DNA of 64,000 nt from Octadecabacter algicola (GCF_021532625.1 NZ_JAKGAR010000001.1:248001-312000); one strand, 5' to 3'. Positions 1 through 8,632 are shown, counted from the stretch's first letter. Translations and numbers: made by a program. Notes: generated by a model from the sequence alone, not told the origin.

Positions 1-475
1 GATCATCTGCAAGCGCGGCGGGGTCTTTGTATTCTATCAGGCGGGTGCGGATCGGGGTTTCTTCGACCATGGCCGCAAATTCAAACAGGTCCATATCAGC
101 CATGCCACCAGAGGCATGGCGGCTTTCCAGATAGTCACTGAACAAAGTGTATTGGGCTTCTGTCGCCCAAGGGGACGAGGCCGATCTTTCCAGCGCGCTA
201 TTGCGCTTTGTAACGCGTTTCTGGCTTTTGGAAGGGGCGAAGTCAGCAATCCTGATGCGCGCGGACAGACAGGCGCTACATTCCGAACAGGACGGGCGGT
301 ACAGCACATTCTGCGACCGTCGAAACCCTTGTTTGGATAAGCTGTTGTTGAGGGTTTCCGCACCGCCGCCTTGCAATGCCGTGAACAATTTGCGTTCCAT
401 CCGGCCATCCAAATAGGGACAGGGTTGCGGCGCAGTTACGTAGAACTGCGGGGCTATGGGAAGGCTATGACGCAT
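1..475 (-). CDS. bpt: Aspartate/glutamate leucyl- or arginyl-tRNA-protein transferase, 3' end cut by window edge
   Basis: This enzyme tags proteins with N-terminal Asp or Glu by moving leucine (or arginine) from its tRNA, marking them for ClpS/ClpAP degradation (N-degron pathway, cytoplasm). The first 158 residues are visible, of about 275 usual for the family. They show the characteristic N-terminal cysteines: CPYLDGR at residue 19 and CSECSAC at residues 63-69, followed by the basic SQKRVTKRN stretch. The start ATG at 475 gives [14 protein letters not shown], the usual family beginning. The leftward reading frame is open to base 1, so the C-terminal half lies outside the window. Family assignment is firm; the choice between leucyl (Bpt) and arginyl transfer is from family knowledge only. 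Confidence 0.9.
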   Translation of the reverse strand, partial: MRHSLPIAPQFYVTAPQPCPYLDGRMERKLFTALQGGGAETLNNSLSKQGFRRSQNVLYRPSCSECSACLSARIRIADFAPSKSQKRVTKRNSALERSASSPWATEAQYTLFSDYLESRHASGGMADMDLFEFAAMVEETPIRTRLIEYKDPAALADD

Positions 476-605
476 GCACACTCAATTCAACATTGGATAG
501 CTTAAGCCTAACAAACCCAACGGCTGGGCGGCAAGTCGCGATTTTGCGCCAATTGGCTAAGGCCTGACGGGGCCAGTTTGTGAATTGGGAGACGTTCAGA
601 AATGG

Positions 606-673
606 GGCAAAGGCTGGCGAGTCTTGGGGGCATGGATGGGACGTCCATGTTTGAGGGATCGCCAGCCTTTGCC
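606..673. repeat. Long perfect inverted repeat with nested hairpin
   Basis: GGCAAAGGCTGGCGA at 606-620 is answered by its exact reverse complement TCGCCAGCCTTTGCC at 659-673, a 15-bp stem. The 38-base spacer contains a second hairpin, CATGGA (631-636) with TCCATG (644-649). It lies 40 bases past the stop of the DUF2852 gene and upstream of bpt. Neither strand has a T-run after the stem, so it is not a standard intrinsic terminator. It could be a REP/BIME-type palindrome, an mRNA-stabilising hairpin or a small structured RNA. The rest of 476-712 shows no gene. Confidence 0.8.
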
Positions 674-712
674 TTCAATGCGTCAGGGGACTGGGCGCAT
701 CGAAGTGGGGTG

Positions 713-1147
713 TTAGTCGTCTAAAGCTGCCGCACGTTGATCCAAAAACGCGTCAAACTCTGACTGGTCTTTGGCATGGCGCAGGCGGGACAGGAAACCT
801 TCAAAGTTCTCTTGCTCGACTTCTAAACGTTCAATCATATCATGGCGGTAGGCATCAAAGCTTGCGTTGCCGCTGCTGCGTTGTGCGGTGGTTGGCATCA
901 ACGATTTCATCGCTTCGTCCATGTCGCGCGGGGCGGGCGATGGGCGGCCTGTCGGGGCAAACCCGCCGCGCCATGCAAGGATCACGGCAATCAGGATGCC
1001 AGCAGGCCAGAATACGTTAAGAGCTACGATTGTGACTGGGATCGCAAAGGCGGCGAACAGGATGGTTGAAAGAACTTGGACGGCGACAGGCATCGGGTCA
1101 GAATGCGCGTGGTTGGTTTTAAAATCGAAATCGGTGGAAATGGTCAT
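713..1147 (-). CDS. DUF2852 family membrane protein (downstream copy)
   Basis: Function unknown. The 144-residue protein has a hydrophobic N-terminal half with about two membrane segments (residues 20-60, containing FWPAGILIAVILAW). Its soluble C-terminal helix region (93-140) begins NASFDAYRHDMIERLEVEQ and ends in an acidic tail. The neighbour at 1206-1679 has a nearly parallel C-terminal segment (NAAFDAYKADTLNRLEEEQ), so the two are paralogues in tandem. They are 58 bases apart on the same strand and probably share the promoter left of 1840. DUF2852 is a proteobacterial family of small membrane proteins; assignment rests on the W-P-G membrane segment and the FDAY...RLExEQxxFxxFLxRLRxAKDxxEFDxFxDxRA pattern. 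Confidence 0.8.
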   Translation of the reverse strand: MTISTDFDFKTNHAHSDPMPVAVQVLSTILFAAFAIPVTIVALNVFWPAGILIAVILAWRGGFAPTGRPSPAPRDMDEAMKSLMPTTAQRSSGNASFDAYRHDMIERLEVEQENFEGFLSRLRHAKDQSEFDAFLDQRAAALDD

Positions 1148-1205
1148 CTAAAGTGTCCCTTTGAGTTGGTGGGAAGGCGCCCCAGTGAGGGGCGCCCGTG
1201 TTGGT

Positions 1206-1679
1206 TTAAGCAGGCTTTGCATCGTCTTCTGCGACGTCATCTTGCGTGGTGCGGGTCGCACGATCGTCCATGAACTGGTCGAATTCGGCTTTGTCTTTTG
1301 CGTCACGCAAGCGCTTGAGGAACTCTTCAAAGTTGGCTTGCTCTTCTTCGAGGCGGTTCAGCGTGTCAGCCTTATAAGCGTCAAAAGCGGCGTTACCTGA
1401 AGAGGACATAGCGGACCTCATGGCGTGGTGACGTTGGTGACGGTGATGGCGCTTTGCGGCGCAGTTTCCAGAAAACATGCGTTTACTCCAGATCATGTAG
1501 GCAAGAAGGGCGAGGCCGACAGGCCAGACGAAGATAAAGCCGAGAACCATGGTAGCGATCCATGCGCCCTTACCACGTTCATCAAGCCAACGTTCGGACC
1601 GTTGGAACCAGTTACCGCCCTCGCGCATTGGCCGCGCATAAGGGGCGTCATAATCAATATTTGTGGACGAGGTGGTCAT
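1206..1679 (-). CDS. DUF2852 family membrane protein (upstream copy)
   Basis: Function unknown; 157 residues. A soluble N-terminus (EGGNWFQRSERWLDERGKG) leads into one clear membrane stretch, about residues 38-64 (WIATMVLGFIFVWPVGLALLAYMIW). A basic His/Arg-rich linker (KRHHRHQRHH) follows, then the same coiled C-terminal segment as in the downstream copy. This copy keeps the longer, more typical DUF2852 N-terminus; the downstream copy has diverged there. It is the first gene of the pair, and two similar inverted repeats lie just upstream (1711-1727 and 1767-1787), suggesting regulated expression. The ATG at 1679 is 32 bases from the nearer repeat. Confidence 0.85.
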   Translation of the reverse strand: MTTSSTNIDYDAPYARPMREGGNWFQRSERWLDERGKGAWIATMVLGFIFVWPVGLALLAYMIWSKRMFSGNCAAKRHHRHQRHHAMRSAMSSSGNAAFDAYKADTLNRLEEEQANFEEFLKRLRDAKDKAEFDQFMDDRATRTTQDDVAEDDAKPA

Positions 1680-1710
1680 TTCGGGTGCTCCGTTCTTGGT
1701 TTGCGTTTGA

Positions 1711-1727
1711 TGTGAATGCTTTTCACA
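1711..1727. promoter_or_regulatory. Operator-like inverted repeat, proximal copy
   Basis: TGTGAA-TGCTT-TTCACA, a 6-bp inverted repeat with a 5-base spacer, immediately upstream of the DUF2852 pair. It closely resembles the second repeat at 1767-1787: both fit ATGTRAATGYTTTTYACAT. Two copies of one palindrome in a promoter region suggest a dimeric regulator. The regulator was not identified. Confidence 0.55.
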
Positions 1728-1766
1728 TTACCAAGATGGGGCGGTAAGTCGGTTGGCGCAAGGTAT

Positions 1767-1787
1767 AATGTAAATGTTTTTTACATT
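1767..1787. promoter_or_regulatory. Operator-like inverted repeat, distal copy
   Basis: AATGTAAA-TGTTT-TTTACATT, an 8-bp inverted repeat with a 5-base spacer, in an AT-rich stretch that contrasts with its surroundings. It has the same spacing and almost the same sequence as the repeat at 1711-1727, with 56 bases between the starts of the two. It probably overlaps or borders the promoter of the leftward DUF2852 genes. Confidence 0.55.
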
Positions 1788-1838
1788 TACTTTGTAAGGC
1801 TTTGTTTTTCAGTTGTAAAAAATCAATTTGAGAAGGGT

Positions 1839-2450
1839 TTACTCGGTCAAGCAGCGCCCGTTAGGCAAGATTTCCGCTGGGCCAGCCCCAGTCAACTCTC
1901 GCGATGTGTCTGCATCCCAGAACTCCATTAGGACACCCTGAACGGCAAGTGAGTTATATCTGGGGGGCAGGCGATCTGGATGAGATTCAAACATCATCGG
2001 AGCCCGCAAAAGCGTCGCAAGGGTCAGAACCTGCGCCAGCGTTGCCTGTTCCAACCGTGTTCCCATTCGATGCTCAAGCGCGTCGGAAAATCCGTAACAG
2101 CCTGCACCCAGATAGACATGTTCCGCGTACATGGTCATGATTTCTTCTGGGGTAAACTCATTGGCAAGGTCGGCGGCTAATCTGATTTCCATCGCTTTGG
2201 CGGTTAGTGTTCGCTGCGGCGAGACCAGAAAATTGCGCACAACTGCCTGCGAAATCGGTGAAAACGCTGGAAAGGTTTCAAAGTAGTCGCGATCCTCCGA
2301 CGCAGCGATGGCCTGTTGAACGATCAGGGGCGGGACAGCAGACAAATCAAACAGGTCTGAATTGCGCAGATGGGTGACATCCGGCAGGTTGAGTTCTTCC
2401 GAATGGGCGGGAACGGCAAAAAGGCAGGCAAATGCAATTAAACGGATCAT
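1839..2450 (-). CDS. Compact GT51 (peptidoglycan glycosyltransferase)-like exported protein
   Basis: This 203-residue protein starts with a likely signal peptide (MIRLIAFACLFAVPAHS). It carries shortened versions of the GT51 motifs: ASEDRDYFE (cf. EDRRFYEH, with the first catalytic Glu), ISQAVVRNFLVSPQRTLTAKAMEIRLA (cf. ITQQLVKN..., RKxxE, second Glu), and MYAEHVYLGAGCYGFSDA (cf. LNxxYFGxGAYG). The stretch normally lying between motif 1 and the ITQQ motif is largely missing, and there is no transpeptidase domain. GT51 enzymes polymerise lipid II; whether this short form is active is unclear. The start ATG at 2450 shares its A with the ybaK stop (TGATG), so the two are translationally coupled. 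A start at 2576 would place 42 junk residues inside ybaK. Confidence 0.7.
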   Translation of the reverse strand: MIRLIAFACLFAVPAHSEELNLPDVTHLRNSDLFDLSAVPPLIVQQAIAASEDRDYFETFPAFSPISQAVVRNFLVSPQRTLTAKAMEIRLAADLANEFTPEEIMTMYAEHVYLGAGCYGFSDALEHRMGTRLEQATLAQVLTLATLLRAPMMFESHPDRLPPRYNSLAVQGVLMEFWDADTSRELTGAGPAEILPNGRCLTE

Positions 2451-2917
2451 CAAACGAATTCCGCCTCGATTGCGTTTGACAGTGCCTTGAGCGTTTCTGG
2501 CGCAATCGGAAAGATGTGGCGCGGGGTTCCGGCGGCGGCGAAGACCACATCGAAGTCCGACAAACGCGGGTCCCAAAAGGCGCGGATCGGGTTCAAGTGG
2601 CCGATAGGGGCGACGCCGCCAATGGCAAACCCCGTTTGCGTGCGGATCAGGGCGGCGTCGGCTTTGCCTAACGGTTCACCCGCCAGTGCGCTGGCCTTGG
2701 CTGCATCCACTTGGTTGCCGCCTGCGGTGATGAACAGGATCGCAGCACCGCTTTCCTCACCACGAAAAATGATGGATTTGGCGATTTGGTCGATATGACA
2801 GCCCGCAGCATCTGCCGCTTGTTGGGCAGTTCTTGTCTGATCGGACATTTCCATCGGGGTGATATCTAGGCCCGCCTCGGTAAGGGTGCGGGCGACTCGT
2901 TTCAGGCTTTTACTCAT
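2450..2917 (-). CDS. YbaK/EbsC-type aminoacyl-tRNA deacylase
   Basis: Editing enzyme of the YbaK/ProX superfamily, which in trans hydrolyses mischarged tRNA (such as Cys- or Ala-tRNA(Pro)) in the cytoplasm. The 155-residue sequence shows the family landmarks: KSIIFRGEE (catalytic Lys region), VDAAKASAL, and the C-terminal GFAIGGVAPIGH motif. The start MSKSLKRVARTLTEAGLDI at 2917 gives the usual family length. Divergent from glnE, with 63 bases between the two starts. Which mischarged tRNA it edits cannot be read from the sequence, so no specific symbol is given. Confidence 0.88.
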   Translation of the reverse strand: MSKSLKRVARTLTEAGLDITPMEMSDQTRTAQQAADAAGCHIDQIAKSIIFRGEESGAAILFITAGGNQVDAAKASALAGEPLGKADAALIRTQTGFAIGGVAPIGHLNPIRAFWDPRLSDFDVVFAAAGTPRHIFPIAPETLKALSNAIEAEFV

Positions 2918-2980
2918 CTCGGTAGGGTGGCAATGGATTGACCCGTTGACCAGCCCTGAGCTGCGGCCCAAAGTCGTAAA

Positions 2981-5755
2981 ATGAACTTTGCAGATCGAAT
3001 TACACGGGTTCCGCATCCGTTTGAGCCCGAGCGAGCCGCTGAGGCGCTGGAACCTTTTGGGGATTTCAGCCCCGAGGTGCGCGAACTGATTGGTGGCGCG
3101 GCAGGATGCAGCCCGTATCTGAACGGCTTGTTGTCGCGTGATGGCGCGTGGTTGCGCGGGGCTTTGGATGACCCTGAAGCGGCGTTAAAGGCCGAACTAC
3201 AGGCGGTTGCCGCTTTGCCTTTGGCGGATTTGTCAGCGGGATTGCGATTGGCCAAACGGCGGATTGCGTTGCTGACCGGGTTGGCGGATCTCGGCGGGGT
3301 TTGGTCACTAGAAGACGTGACACGCGCGCTGTCGCTTTTGGCAGATGCCGCTGTTGATGTGTCTTTGAAGCGATTGGTGGCTGCGGAAATTGCAAGAGGT
3401 AAACTGCCCGGACAGGGTGAGGATGACGCCGATACTGCCGCCGGAATGGTGAGCATTGCCATGGGCAAGGGCGGCGCGTTCGAGCTCAACTATTCCAGCG
3501 ATATCGATCTTATCTGCCTGTTTGATGAAACGCGGTTCGATCCTGATGATTTCCACGATGCGCGGTCCGCCTTTGTGCGGGTGACACGAAAGATGTCCGC
3601 GATGCTCAGTGATTTGACGGGCGACGGCTATGTGTTCCGAACAGATTTGCGGTTGCGGCCTGATCCGTCAGTGACGCCTGTGTGCCTGTCCATGGAAGCA
3701 GCAGAGCGGTATTACGAAAGCGTCGGGCGGACGTGGGAACGGGCCGCGTTTATCAAGGCTAGGGCGGCGTCGGGTGACATTGAATCCGGTGAGAAATTCC
3801 TGAAGACGCTCACGCCATTTGTTTGGCGCAAGCATTTGGATTTTGTAGCTATCCAAGATGCCCATGACATGCGGTTGCGCATTCGCGAACATAAAGGATT
3901 GGGCGGTAAGATCAGCCTACCGGGGCACAATATGAAACTTGGGCGGGGCGGTATCCGAGAAATCGAATTCTTTGCCCAGACACGGCAATTGATCGCGGGT
4001 GGGCGGGATGCGTCTCTGCGCAGCCGCCAAACCGTGCCAGCTTTGGCGGCTTTAGCAAAGGCAGGCTGGGTACCCGAAGACGAAGCAGAGGTCCTGACCC
4101 GTCATTATCGCCAACACCGAGAAGTTGAACACCGTTTGCAGATGCTGCGCGATGCGCAGACCCACGATCTGCCAAGAAGTGATGAAGAATTTGCCCGTCT
4201 GGCGGCATTCATGGGGGTTGAAGATAAAGCTCTGCGCGCGGACCTGCACAGTCGCTTGGAAGAGGTTCACGCGCTCACCGAAGGGTTTTTTGCCCCAAGC
4301 GAGACCGAGGACAGCGACGCGTTCGGGGCAGAGATTACCGAACGCTGGCTGACCTATCCTGCGTTGCGATCTGATCGGGCTGTGACGATTTTTGAACGCC
4401 TGAAACCGCAGATATTGAAAGCCCTTGGCGATGCGGCGAAACCACAAGAAGCCTTAGCGTCCTTTGATGAATTTCTAAAAGGCTTGCCCGCTGGTGTGCA
4501 GGTCTTTTCACTGTTCGAGGCCAACCCCCAACTGACCAAACTGATCGTCGATATCGCAGCGACGGCCCCTGCATTGGCGCAGTATCTTGGGCGCAACTCG
4601 GCGGTGTTTGACGCGGTGATCGGGGGCGATTTCTTTTCTGATTGGCCTAAAGAAGGCGTACTGCGAGACTTGATCAAAGCTGCGATGGCCTCCGCCGATG
4701 ATTATGAGGCCAAGTTGGACGCCGCGCGGCGCTGGCAAAAGGAATGGCACTTTCGGATTGGGGTGCACCACCTGCGCGGGTTGGTAGATGCGGAACAGGC
4801 GGGACGCCAGTACTGTGATCTAGCGAGCGCGGTTCTGAGCGAGCTTTACCCCGTCGTTGTTGAACACTTTGCGACAAAGCATGGCGATCCTCCTGGGCGG
4901 GGGGCTGTGGTTGTTGGCATGGGATCCCTTGGGGCGGGGCGACTTCATGCGGCGTCTGATCTTGATTTGATCGTTATTTACGATGGGCTGGATGTTGAAA
5001 ACTCCGACGGCAAACGTCCCTTGGCGACGCGGCCCTATTATGCGCGATTGACGCAAGCACTGGTGACTGCCGCGACGGCGCCAATGGCCGAAGGCCGTCT
5101 ATATGAGGTCGATATGCGATTGCGTCCGTCTGGCGGGCAGGGGCCCGTCGCGACGGCATTTTCTGGTTTTGAACCCTATCAATTGAACGAGGCTTGGACG
5201 TGGGAGCACCTTGCGTTGACGCGCGCGCGGGTTGTCGCGGGGGATGAGAGCTTGGCCGCGGACGTGGATGCGGTGCGCTTGCGGGTTTTGCAGGCCAAAG
5301 CCAGCGGTGAAACGGTTGCTGCGGATGTCGGGGATATGCGCCGCCGTATCGCCAGCGCCAAACCTCAGCAGGGGCCATGGGATGCCAAGATTGGCGCAGG
5401 TCGCTTGCAAGATGTTGAACTTGCTGGGCAATTGGTTGCGCTACAATCTGCTGCGACCAGCCGTGCAACAATGGATCAGATCTCTGATGGCGTGACGTCC
5501 GGCGCATTGGACGCAGGACAAGCAGCATCCCTTAGTGACGCTGCATCGCTCTGTTGGACGGTGCAGGCGGCGTCACAGCTTTTGCTTGGCACAGGGCTGG
5601 ATGCGGACAAACTGGGGGAGGGCGGCTGTCGGTTCCTTGCGCGGGAAACCGGTGCGGGCGACCTTGACGCGCTGGCCGCTTTGATGGACAGCACATGCAC
5701 GCAGGCAGCGGACGTAATTTCAGAGCTGGTAGGGGACGAACATGGCAAAAGGTGA
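2981..5755 (+). CDS. glnE: Bifunctional glutamine synthetase adenylyltransferase / adenylyl-removing enzyme
   Basis: GlnE adenylylates and deadenylylates glutamine synthetase (GlnA) in answer to PII and glutamine, setting ammonium assimilation. It has two nucleotidyltransferase domains. The N-terminal deadenylylase domain carries GGAFELNYSSDIDLICLFDE near residues 163-182. The C-terminal adenylylase domain carries GMGSLGAGRLHAASDLDLIV near residues 646-665. The linker contains the conserved GGIREIEFFAQ motif (about 324). The 924 residues match the shorter alphaproteobacterial forms (E. coli has 946). The ATG at 2981 begins MNFADRITRVPHPF. The 3' end overlaps the next gene by 14 bases. Confidence 0.96.
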   Translation: MNFADRITRVPHPFEPERAAEALEPFGDFSPEVRELIGGAAGCSPYLNGLLSRDGAWLRGALDDPEAALKAELQAVAALPLADLSAGLRLAKRRIALLTGLADLGGVWSLEDVTRALSLLADAAVDVSLKRLVAAEIARGKLPGQGEDDADTAAGMVSIAMGKGGAFELNYSSDIDLICLFDETRFDPDDFHDARSAFVRVTRKMSAMLSDLTGDGYVFRTDLRLRPDPSVTPVCLSMEAAERYYESVGRTWERAAFIKARAASGDIESGEKFLKTLTPFVWRKHLDFVAIQDAHDMRLRIREHKGLGGKISLPGHNMKLGRGGIREIEFFAQTRQLIAGGRDASLRSRQTVPALAALAKAGWVPEDEAEVLTRHYRQHREVEHRLQMLRDAQTHDLPRSDEEFARLAAFMGVEDKALRADLHSRLEEVHALTEGFFAPSETEDSDAFGAEITERWLTYPALRSDRAVTIFERLKPQILKALGDAAKPQEALASFDEFLKGLPAGVQVFSLFEANPQLTKLIVDIAATAPALAQYLGRNSAVFDAVIGGDFFSDWPKEGVLRDLIKAAMASADDYEAKLDAARRWQKEWHFRIGVHHLRGLVDAEQAGRQYCDLASAVLSELYPVVVEHFATKHGDPPGRGAVVVGMGSLGAGRLHAASDLDLIVIYDGLDVENSDGKRPLATRPYYARLTQALVTAATAPMAEGRLYEVDMRLRPSGGQGPVATAFSGFEPYQLNEAWTWEHLALTRARVVAGDESLAADVDAVRLRVLQAKASGETVAADVGDMRRRIASAKPQQGPWDAKIGAGRLQDVELAGQLVALQSAATSRATMDQISDGVTSGALDAGQAASLSDAASLCWTVQAASQLLLGTGLDADKLGEGGCRFLARETGAGDLDALAALMDSTCTQAADVISELVGDEHGKR

Positions 5756-6008
5756 CGCGTTGGACCCCAAGGGGCTCATGGAAGAAGCATTCAAGATTGA
5801 AGGTATCTCTGCGCCTGAGTGCCGATCGATTTTCCTCGATTGGGCGCTTAGCTATCATGGGGCGCCACATGACGGGATCAAGGCCCTGCTGGACCGCCAC
5901 GCGGCTGAACCGGCGGATCACCCGATGACAAAGACACTGAAAGAAGGTTTGGTCGCTCCAACGACGCCCAAACGGCGCGGTGGGCGGCAGGCGCGAGTGG
6001 CGGACTAA
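5742..6008 (+). CDS. Small conserved-type hypothetical protein coupled to glnE
   Basis: 88 residues, unrecognised. It begins inside the last codons of glnE (14-base overlap, different frame), so it is almost certainly co-translated with it. The sequence is helical and soluble (EEAFKIEGISAPECRSIFLDWALSY), ending in a basic tail (PTTPKRRGGRQARVAD). No membrane segment or signal is visible. A small gene coupled to glnE could act in nitrogen control, but that is context only. Confidence 0.75.
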   Translation: MAKGDALDPKGLMEEAFKIEGISAPECRSIFLDWALSYHGAPHDGIKALLDRHAAEPADHPMTKTLKEGLVAPTTPKRRGGRQARVAD

Positions 6009-6019
6009 ACCCGCCACTC
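5995..6019. terminator. Hairpin between convergent genes
   Basis: GAGTGGCGG (5995-6003) pairs with CCGCCACTC (6011-6019) across a 7-base loop. It spans the stop codon of the 88-residue gene and sits 12 bases from the eda stop on the other strand. No T-run follows on either side, so any terminator role would be weak or Rho-assisted. Confidence 0.4.
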
Positions 6020-6030
6020 TGCAAGATCAA

Positions 6031-6672
6031 TTAGCGGGACAAGGCGGCGGCTTCGCGCGCCAGTGTCTCGATCGCGTCCCAATCGCCAGCCTCAACAAGG
6101 TCAGACGGTGCAACCCATGACCCGCCAACACAAACCGTGTTTGGCAGCGCAAGGTATGTCGGCGCGTTGGACAAGCTTACGCCGCCCGTCGGGCAGAACT
6201 TGATCTGTGGCAGCGGTGACGACAGCCCTTTAAGTAAAGGTGCACCACCGGCTGCTTCAGCAGGGAAGAACTTTTGTGTTGTGTAACCGCGTTCCAAGAG
6301 ACGCATGGCTTCGGTGGCACTTGCAGCGCCCGGCAGCAGTGGTAGATCGTTGGCTTCGCATGCATCCAGCAAACGGTCCGTTGCACCAGGAGAGACACCA
6401 AACGTTGCGCCGGCGTCTTTTGCTGCGATCACGTCTGCTTCTGTCAGCAATGTGCCAGCGCCAACAACGCCGCCTTCGACCTTTGCCATTTCGCGGATTA
6501 CGTCGAGCGCGGCATCGGTGCGCAATGTGACCTCAAGCGCCGGCAGACCACCGGAGACCAATGCACGGGCCAGATCACCTGCTTTGCTGGCGTCTTTGAC
6601 CACCAGAACTGGGACCACAGGAGCGAGCGCGCAGATGTCAGCGGCCAATTGAGAAGCGTGTTCGGGCGTCAT
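6031..6672 (-). CDS. eda: KDPG / 4-hydroxy-2-oxoglutarate aldolase
   Basis: Cleaves 2-keto-3-deoxy-6-phosphogluconate to pyruvate and glyceraldehyde 3-phosphate, the last step of the Entner-Doudoroff pathway. The 213 residues show the class I aldolase landmarks: LEVTLRTDAAL, the GAGTLL motif, and IKFCPTGGVS with the Schiff-base Lys in KFCPTGG near residue 148. It follows edd on the same strand with an 86-base gap, so the two probably form one transcription unit read leftward. The length is typical of the family. Confidence 0.95.
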   Translation of the reverse strand: MTPEHASQLAADICALAPVVPVLVVKDASKAGDLARALVSGGLPALEVTLRTDAALDVIREMAKVEGGVVGAGTLLTEADVIAAKDAGATFGVSPGATDRLLDACEANDLPLLPGAASATEAMRLLERGYTTQKFFPAEAAGGAPLLKGLSSPLPQIKFCPTGGVSLSNAPTYLALPNTVCVGGSWVAPSDLVEAGDWDAIETLAREAAALSR

Positions 6673-6758
6673 ATCGAAATCCTTTTTCGGAGTAGACTAG
6701 TATACAAGATAGGTGTCACATCCCGTTTAGCGGGTTGCGACAGAAATTGGAATGGTCG

Positions 6759-8561
6759 TTAGAGAACCACGCCCGCGCCTTCCGTAGCAGGGCCTACGGT
6801 TTTGCGGAACATTTCGAACAACTCGCGACCAACGCCTGTGCCATTGCCCGTCAGGTCGGCAACAGCAGGGGTGCGGCCTGTCAGGTCCGTGAGGCATTCC
6901 AGTGTGCCATTGGTGGCATCCAAACGCAGGATGTCGCCGTCTCGCAGGAGGGCGATCGGGCCACCATCGGCAGCTTCTGGTGCAACGTGAATAGCGGCTG
7001 GAACTTTGCCGGACGCGCCAGACATGCGGCCATCCGTAACCAACGCGACCTTAAGTCCGCGATCTTGCAGAACAGCCAATGTCGGCGTCAAGGAATGCAA
7101 TTCTGGCATGCCGTTCGATTTTGGCCCTTGGAAGCGCACGACAACGATTGTGTCCTCGGTCAACTCTCCGGCTTGAAATGCCGCCTTACAGTCGTGCTGT
7201 TCATGGAAAATCCGAACCGGGGCTTCGATGATGTGGCGTTCAGGGGCCACTGCAGAAACCTTGATCACGCCGCGCCCGATATTGCCGCTGAGTTGAACCA
7301 AACCACCCTGAGGGGCAAATGGATCAGAAGCAGGTTTTAGAATGCGGTCGTTGTGGGTTTCAGTCGGGCCCGCGCGGTAGCCAAACCCTTCTTTGGTGAG
7401 TTCGGGTTCTTGGGTGTAATGCGACATGCCCGCACCAGCGACGGTTTTCACATCTTCATGCATTAACCCGTTTTCGAGCAAGCTTGAGATCATGAACTGC
7501 AAGCCACCTGCGGCGTGGAAGTGGTTCACGTCGGCCAGCCCGTTTGGATAGACTTTGGCCATAAGCGGTGTAACAGCCGAAATGTCAGAAAAATCCTCAA
7601 GATCGAGGATCACGCCAGCCGCCCGCGCCATTGCTGGGAGGTGCAAGACGAGGTTGGTTGAGCCACCGGTTGCCATCAATCCAACAAGGCCGTTCACAAA
7701 GGCCTTTTCGTCGAGGATATCGCTGACAGGGGTGTACTCATTGCCCATCGCAGTGATCTGCAACGCGCGTTTGGTCGCCTGAACGGTCAGTTCTTCGCGC
7801 AGGTCAGTGTCAGGATTCACGAAAGACGCGCCAGGCAGATGAAGGCCCATGAATTCCATCAACATCTGGTTGGTGTTGGCGGTGCCGTAGAATGTACAGG
7901 TGCCGGGGCCGTGGTAGCTGGCCATTTCCGCCTTCATCAGTTCGGCGCGGTCAATGTTTCCTTTGGCAAATTCTTGGCGAACTTTTGCTTTTTCGTCGTT
8001 AGGCAGGCCGGACGTCATCGGGCCAGCGGGAACGAAGAGGCCCGGGATGTAGCCAAACGTTGCAGCGGCCATGATAAGGCCGGGAACGATCTTATCGCAG
8101 ACACCCAAATAGAGGGCCGCATCAAAAACGTTGTGGGACAGGCCAACACCTGCTGCGAGCGCGATGACATCGCGCGAGAACAGGGACAGTTCCATCCCCG
8201 TCTGACCCTGCGTTACGCCATCACACATGGATGGCACACCACCCGCTACTTGTGCTGTGCCGCCTGCAGAACGGGCCGCCGCGCGGATCTTTTCAGGATA
8301 AGTTTCAAAGGGTTGGTGGGCGGACAACATGTCGTTGTAGGCGGTGATGATCCCGATATTTGGGGCCTTTTCCGCGATCAATGCTGCTTTGTCATCGCCC
8401 ATGGGGGCGTAAGCGTGGGCTTGGTTGCCGCATGTCAGGTGAGCACGGCGCGGGCCGTCAGCTGCGGCGGCAGACATCCGAGCGAGGTATGCGGTCCGAG
8501 TTGGTGCGCTGCGTTCAATAATGCGGTCAGTCACGCGCTGGATTGTCGAGTTAAGTGCCAT
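6759..8561 (-). CDS. edd: Phosphogluconate dehydratase
   Basis: Dehydrates 6-phosphogluconate to KDPG, the defining Entner-Doudoroff step, using a [4Fe-4S] cluster. The 600 residues match the Edd branch of the IlvD/Edd family. Visible motifs are [20 protein letters not shown] (about 150-170), [10 protein letters not shown], and [16 protein letters not shown], containing the expected cluster cysteines, plus [19 protein letters not shown] near the C-terminus. A LacI-type palindrome lies 72 bases upstream of the start codon, which fits sugar-responsive control. The ATG at 8561 begins [14 protein letters not shown]. Confidence 0.96.
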   Translation of the reverse strand: MALNSTIQRVTDRIIERSAPTRTAYLARMSAAAADGPRRAHLTCGNQAHAYAPMGDDKAALIAEKAPNIGIITAYNDMLSAHQPFETYPEKIRAAARSAGGTAQVAGGVPSMCDGVTQGQTGMELSLFSRDVIALAAGVGLSHNVFDAALYLGVCDKIVPGLIMAAATFGYIPGLFVPAGPMTSGLPNDEKAKVRQEFAKGNIDRAELMKAEMASYHGPGTCTFYGTANTNQMLMEFMGLHLPGASFVNPDTDLREELTVQATKRALQITAMGNEYTPVSDILDEKAFVNGLVGLMATGGSTNLVLHLPAMARAAGVILDLEDFSDISAVTPLMAKVYPNGLADVNHFHAAGGLQFMISSLLENGLMHEDVKTVAGAGMSHYTQEPELTKEGFGYRAGPTETHNDRILKPASDPFAPQGGLVQLSGNIGRGVIKVSAVAPERHIIEAPVRIFHEQHDCKAAFQAGELTEDTIVVVRFQGPKSNGMPELHSLTPTLAVLQDRGLKVALVTDGRMSGASGKVPAAIHVAPEAADGGPIALLRDGDILRLDATNGTLECLTDLTGRTPAVADLTGNGTGVGRELFEMFRKTVGPATEGAGVVL

Positions 8562-8632
8562 GTAATCCTACCAGATTGCGAGGGCTAACGTGGTCGGCCC
8601 GTCATGAAAGTTGTGGTCTCATAGCACAAATA

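Noticed and set aside
37-408. 123-residue leftward frame at the left edge
   Set aside because: It is an out-of-frame shadow of the bpt gene, whose correct frame starts at 475 and shows the family cysteine motifs.
1711-1727. Possible CRP/FNR site
   Set aside because: TGTGA and TCACA are 7 apart rather than 6, and the FNR core TTGAT-N4-ATCAA is absent.
1711-1787. Possible CrtJ/PpsR sites (TGT-N12-ACA)
   Set aside because: The spacing between TGT and ACA is 11 in both repeats, not 12, and the genes are not photosynthesis genes.
5532-6017. 161-residue leftward frame across the glnE end
   Set aside because: Antisense to glnE and its coupled small gene; no motif, Pro/Arg/Cys-rich composition.
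7839-8588. 249-residue rightward frame inside edd
   Set aside because: Antisense to a well-conserved gene; composition (Cys/His/Gly-rich) is typical of a shadow frame.
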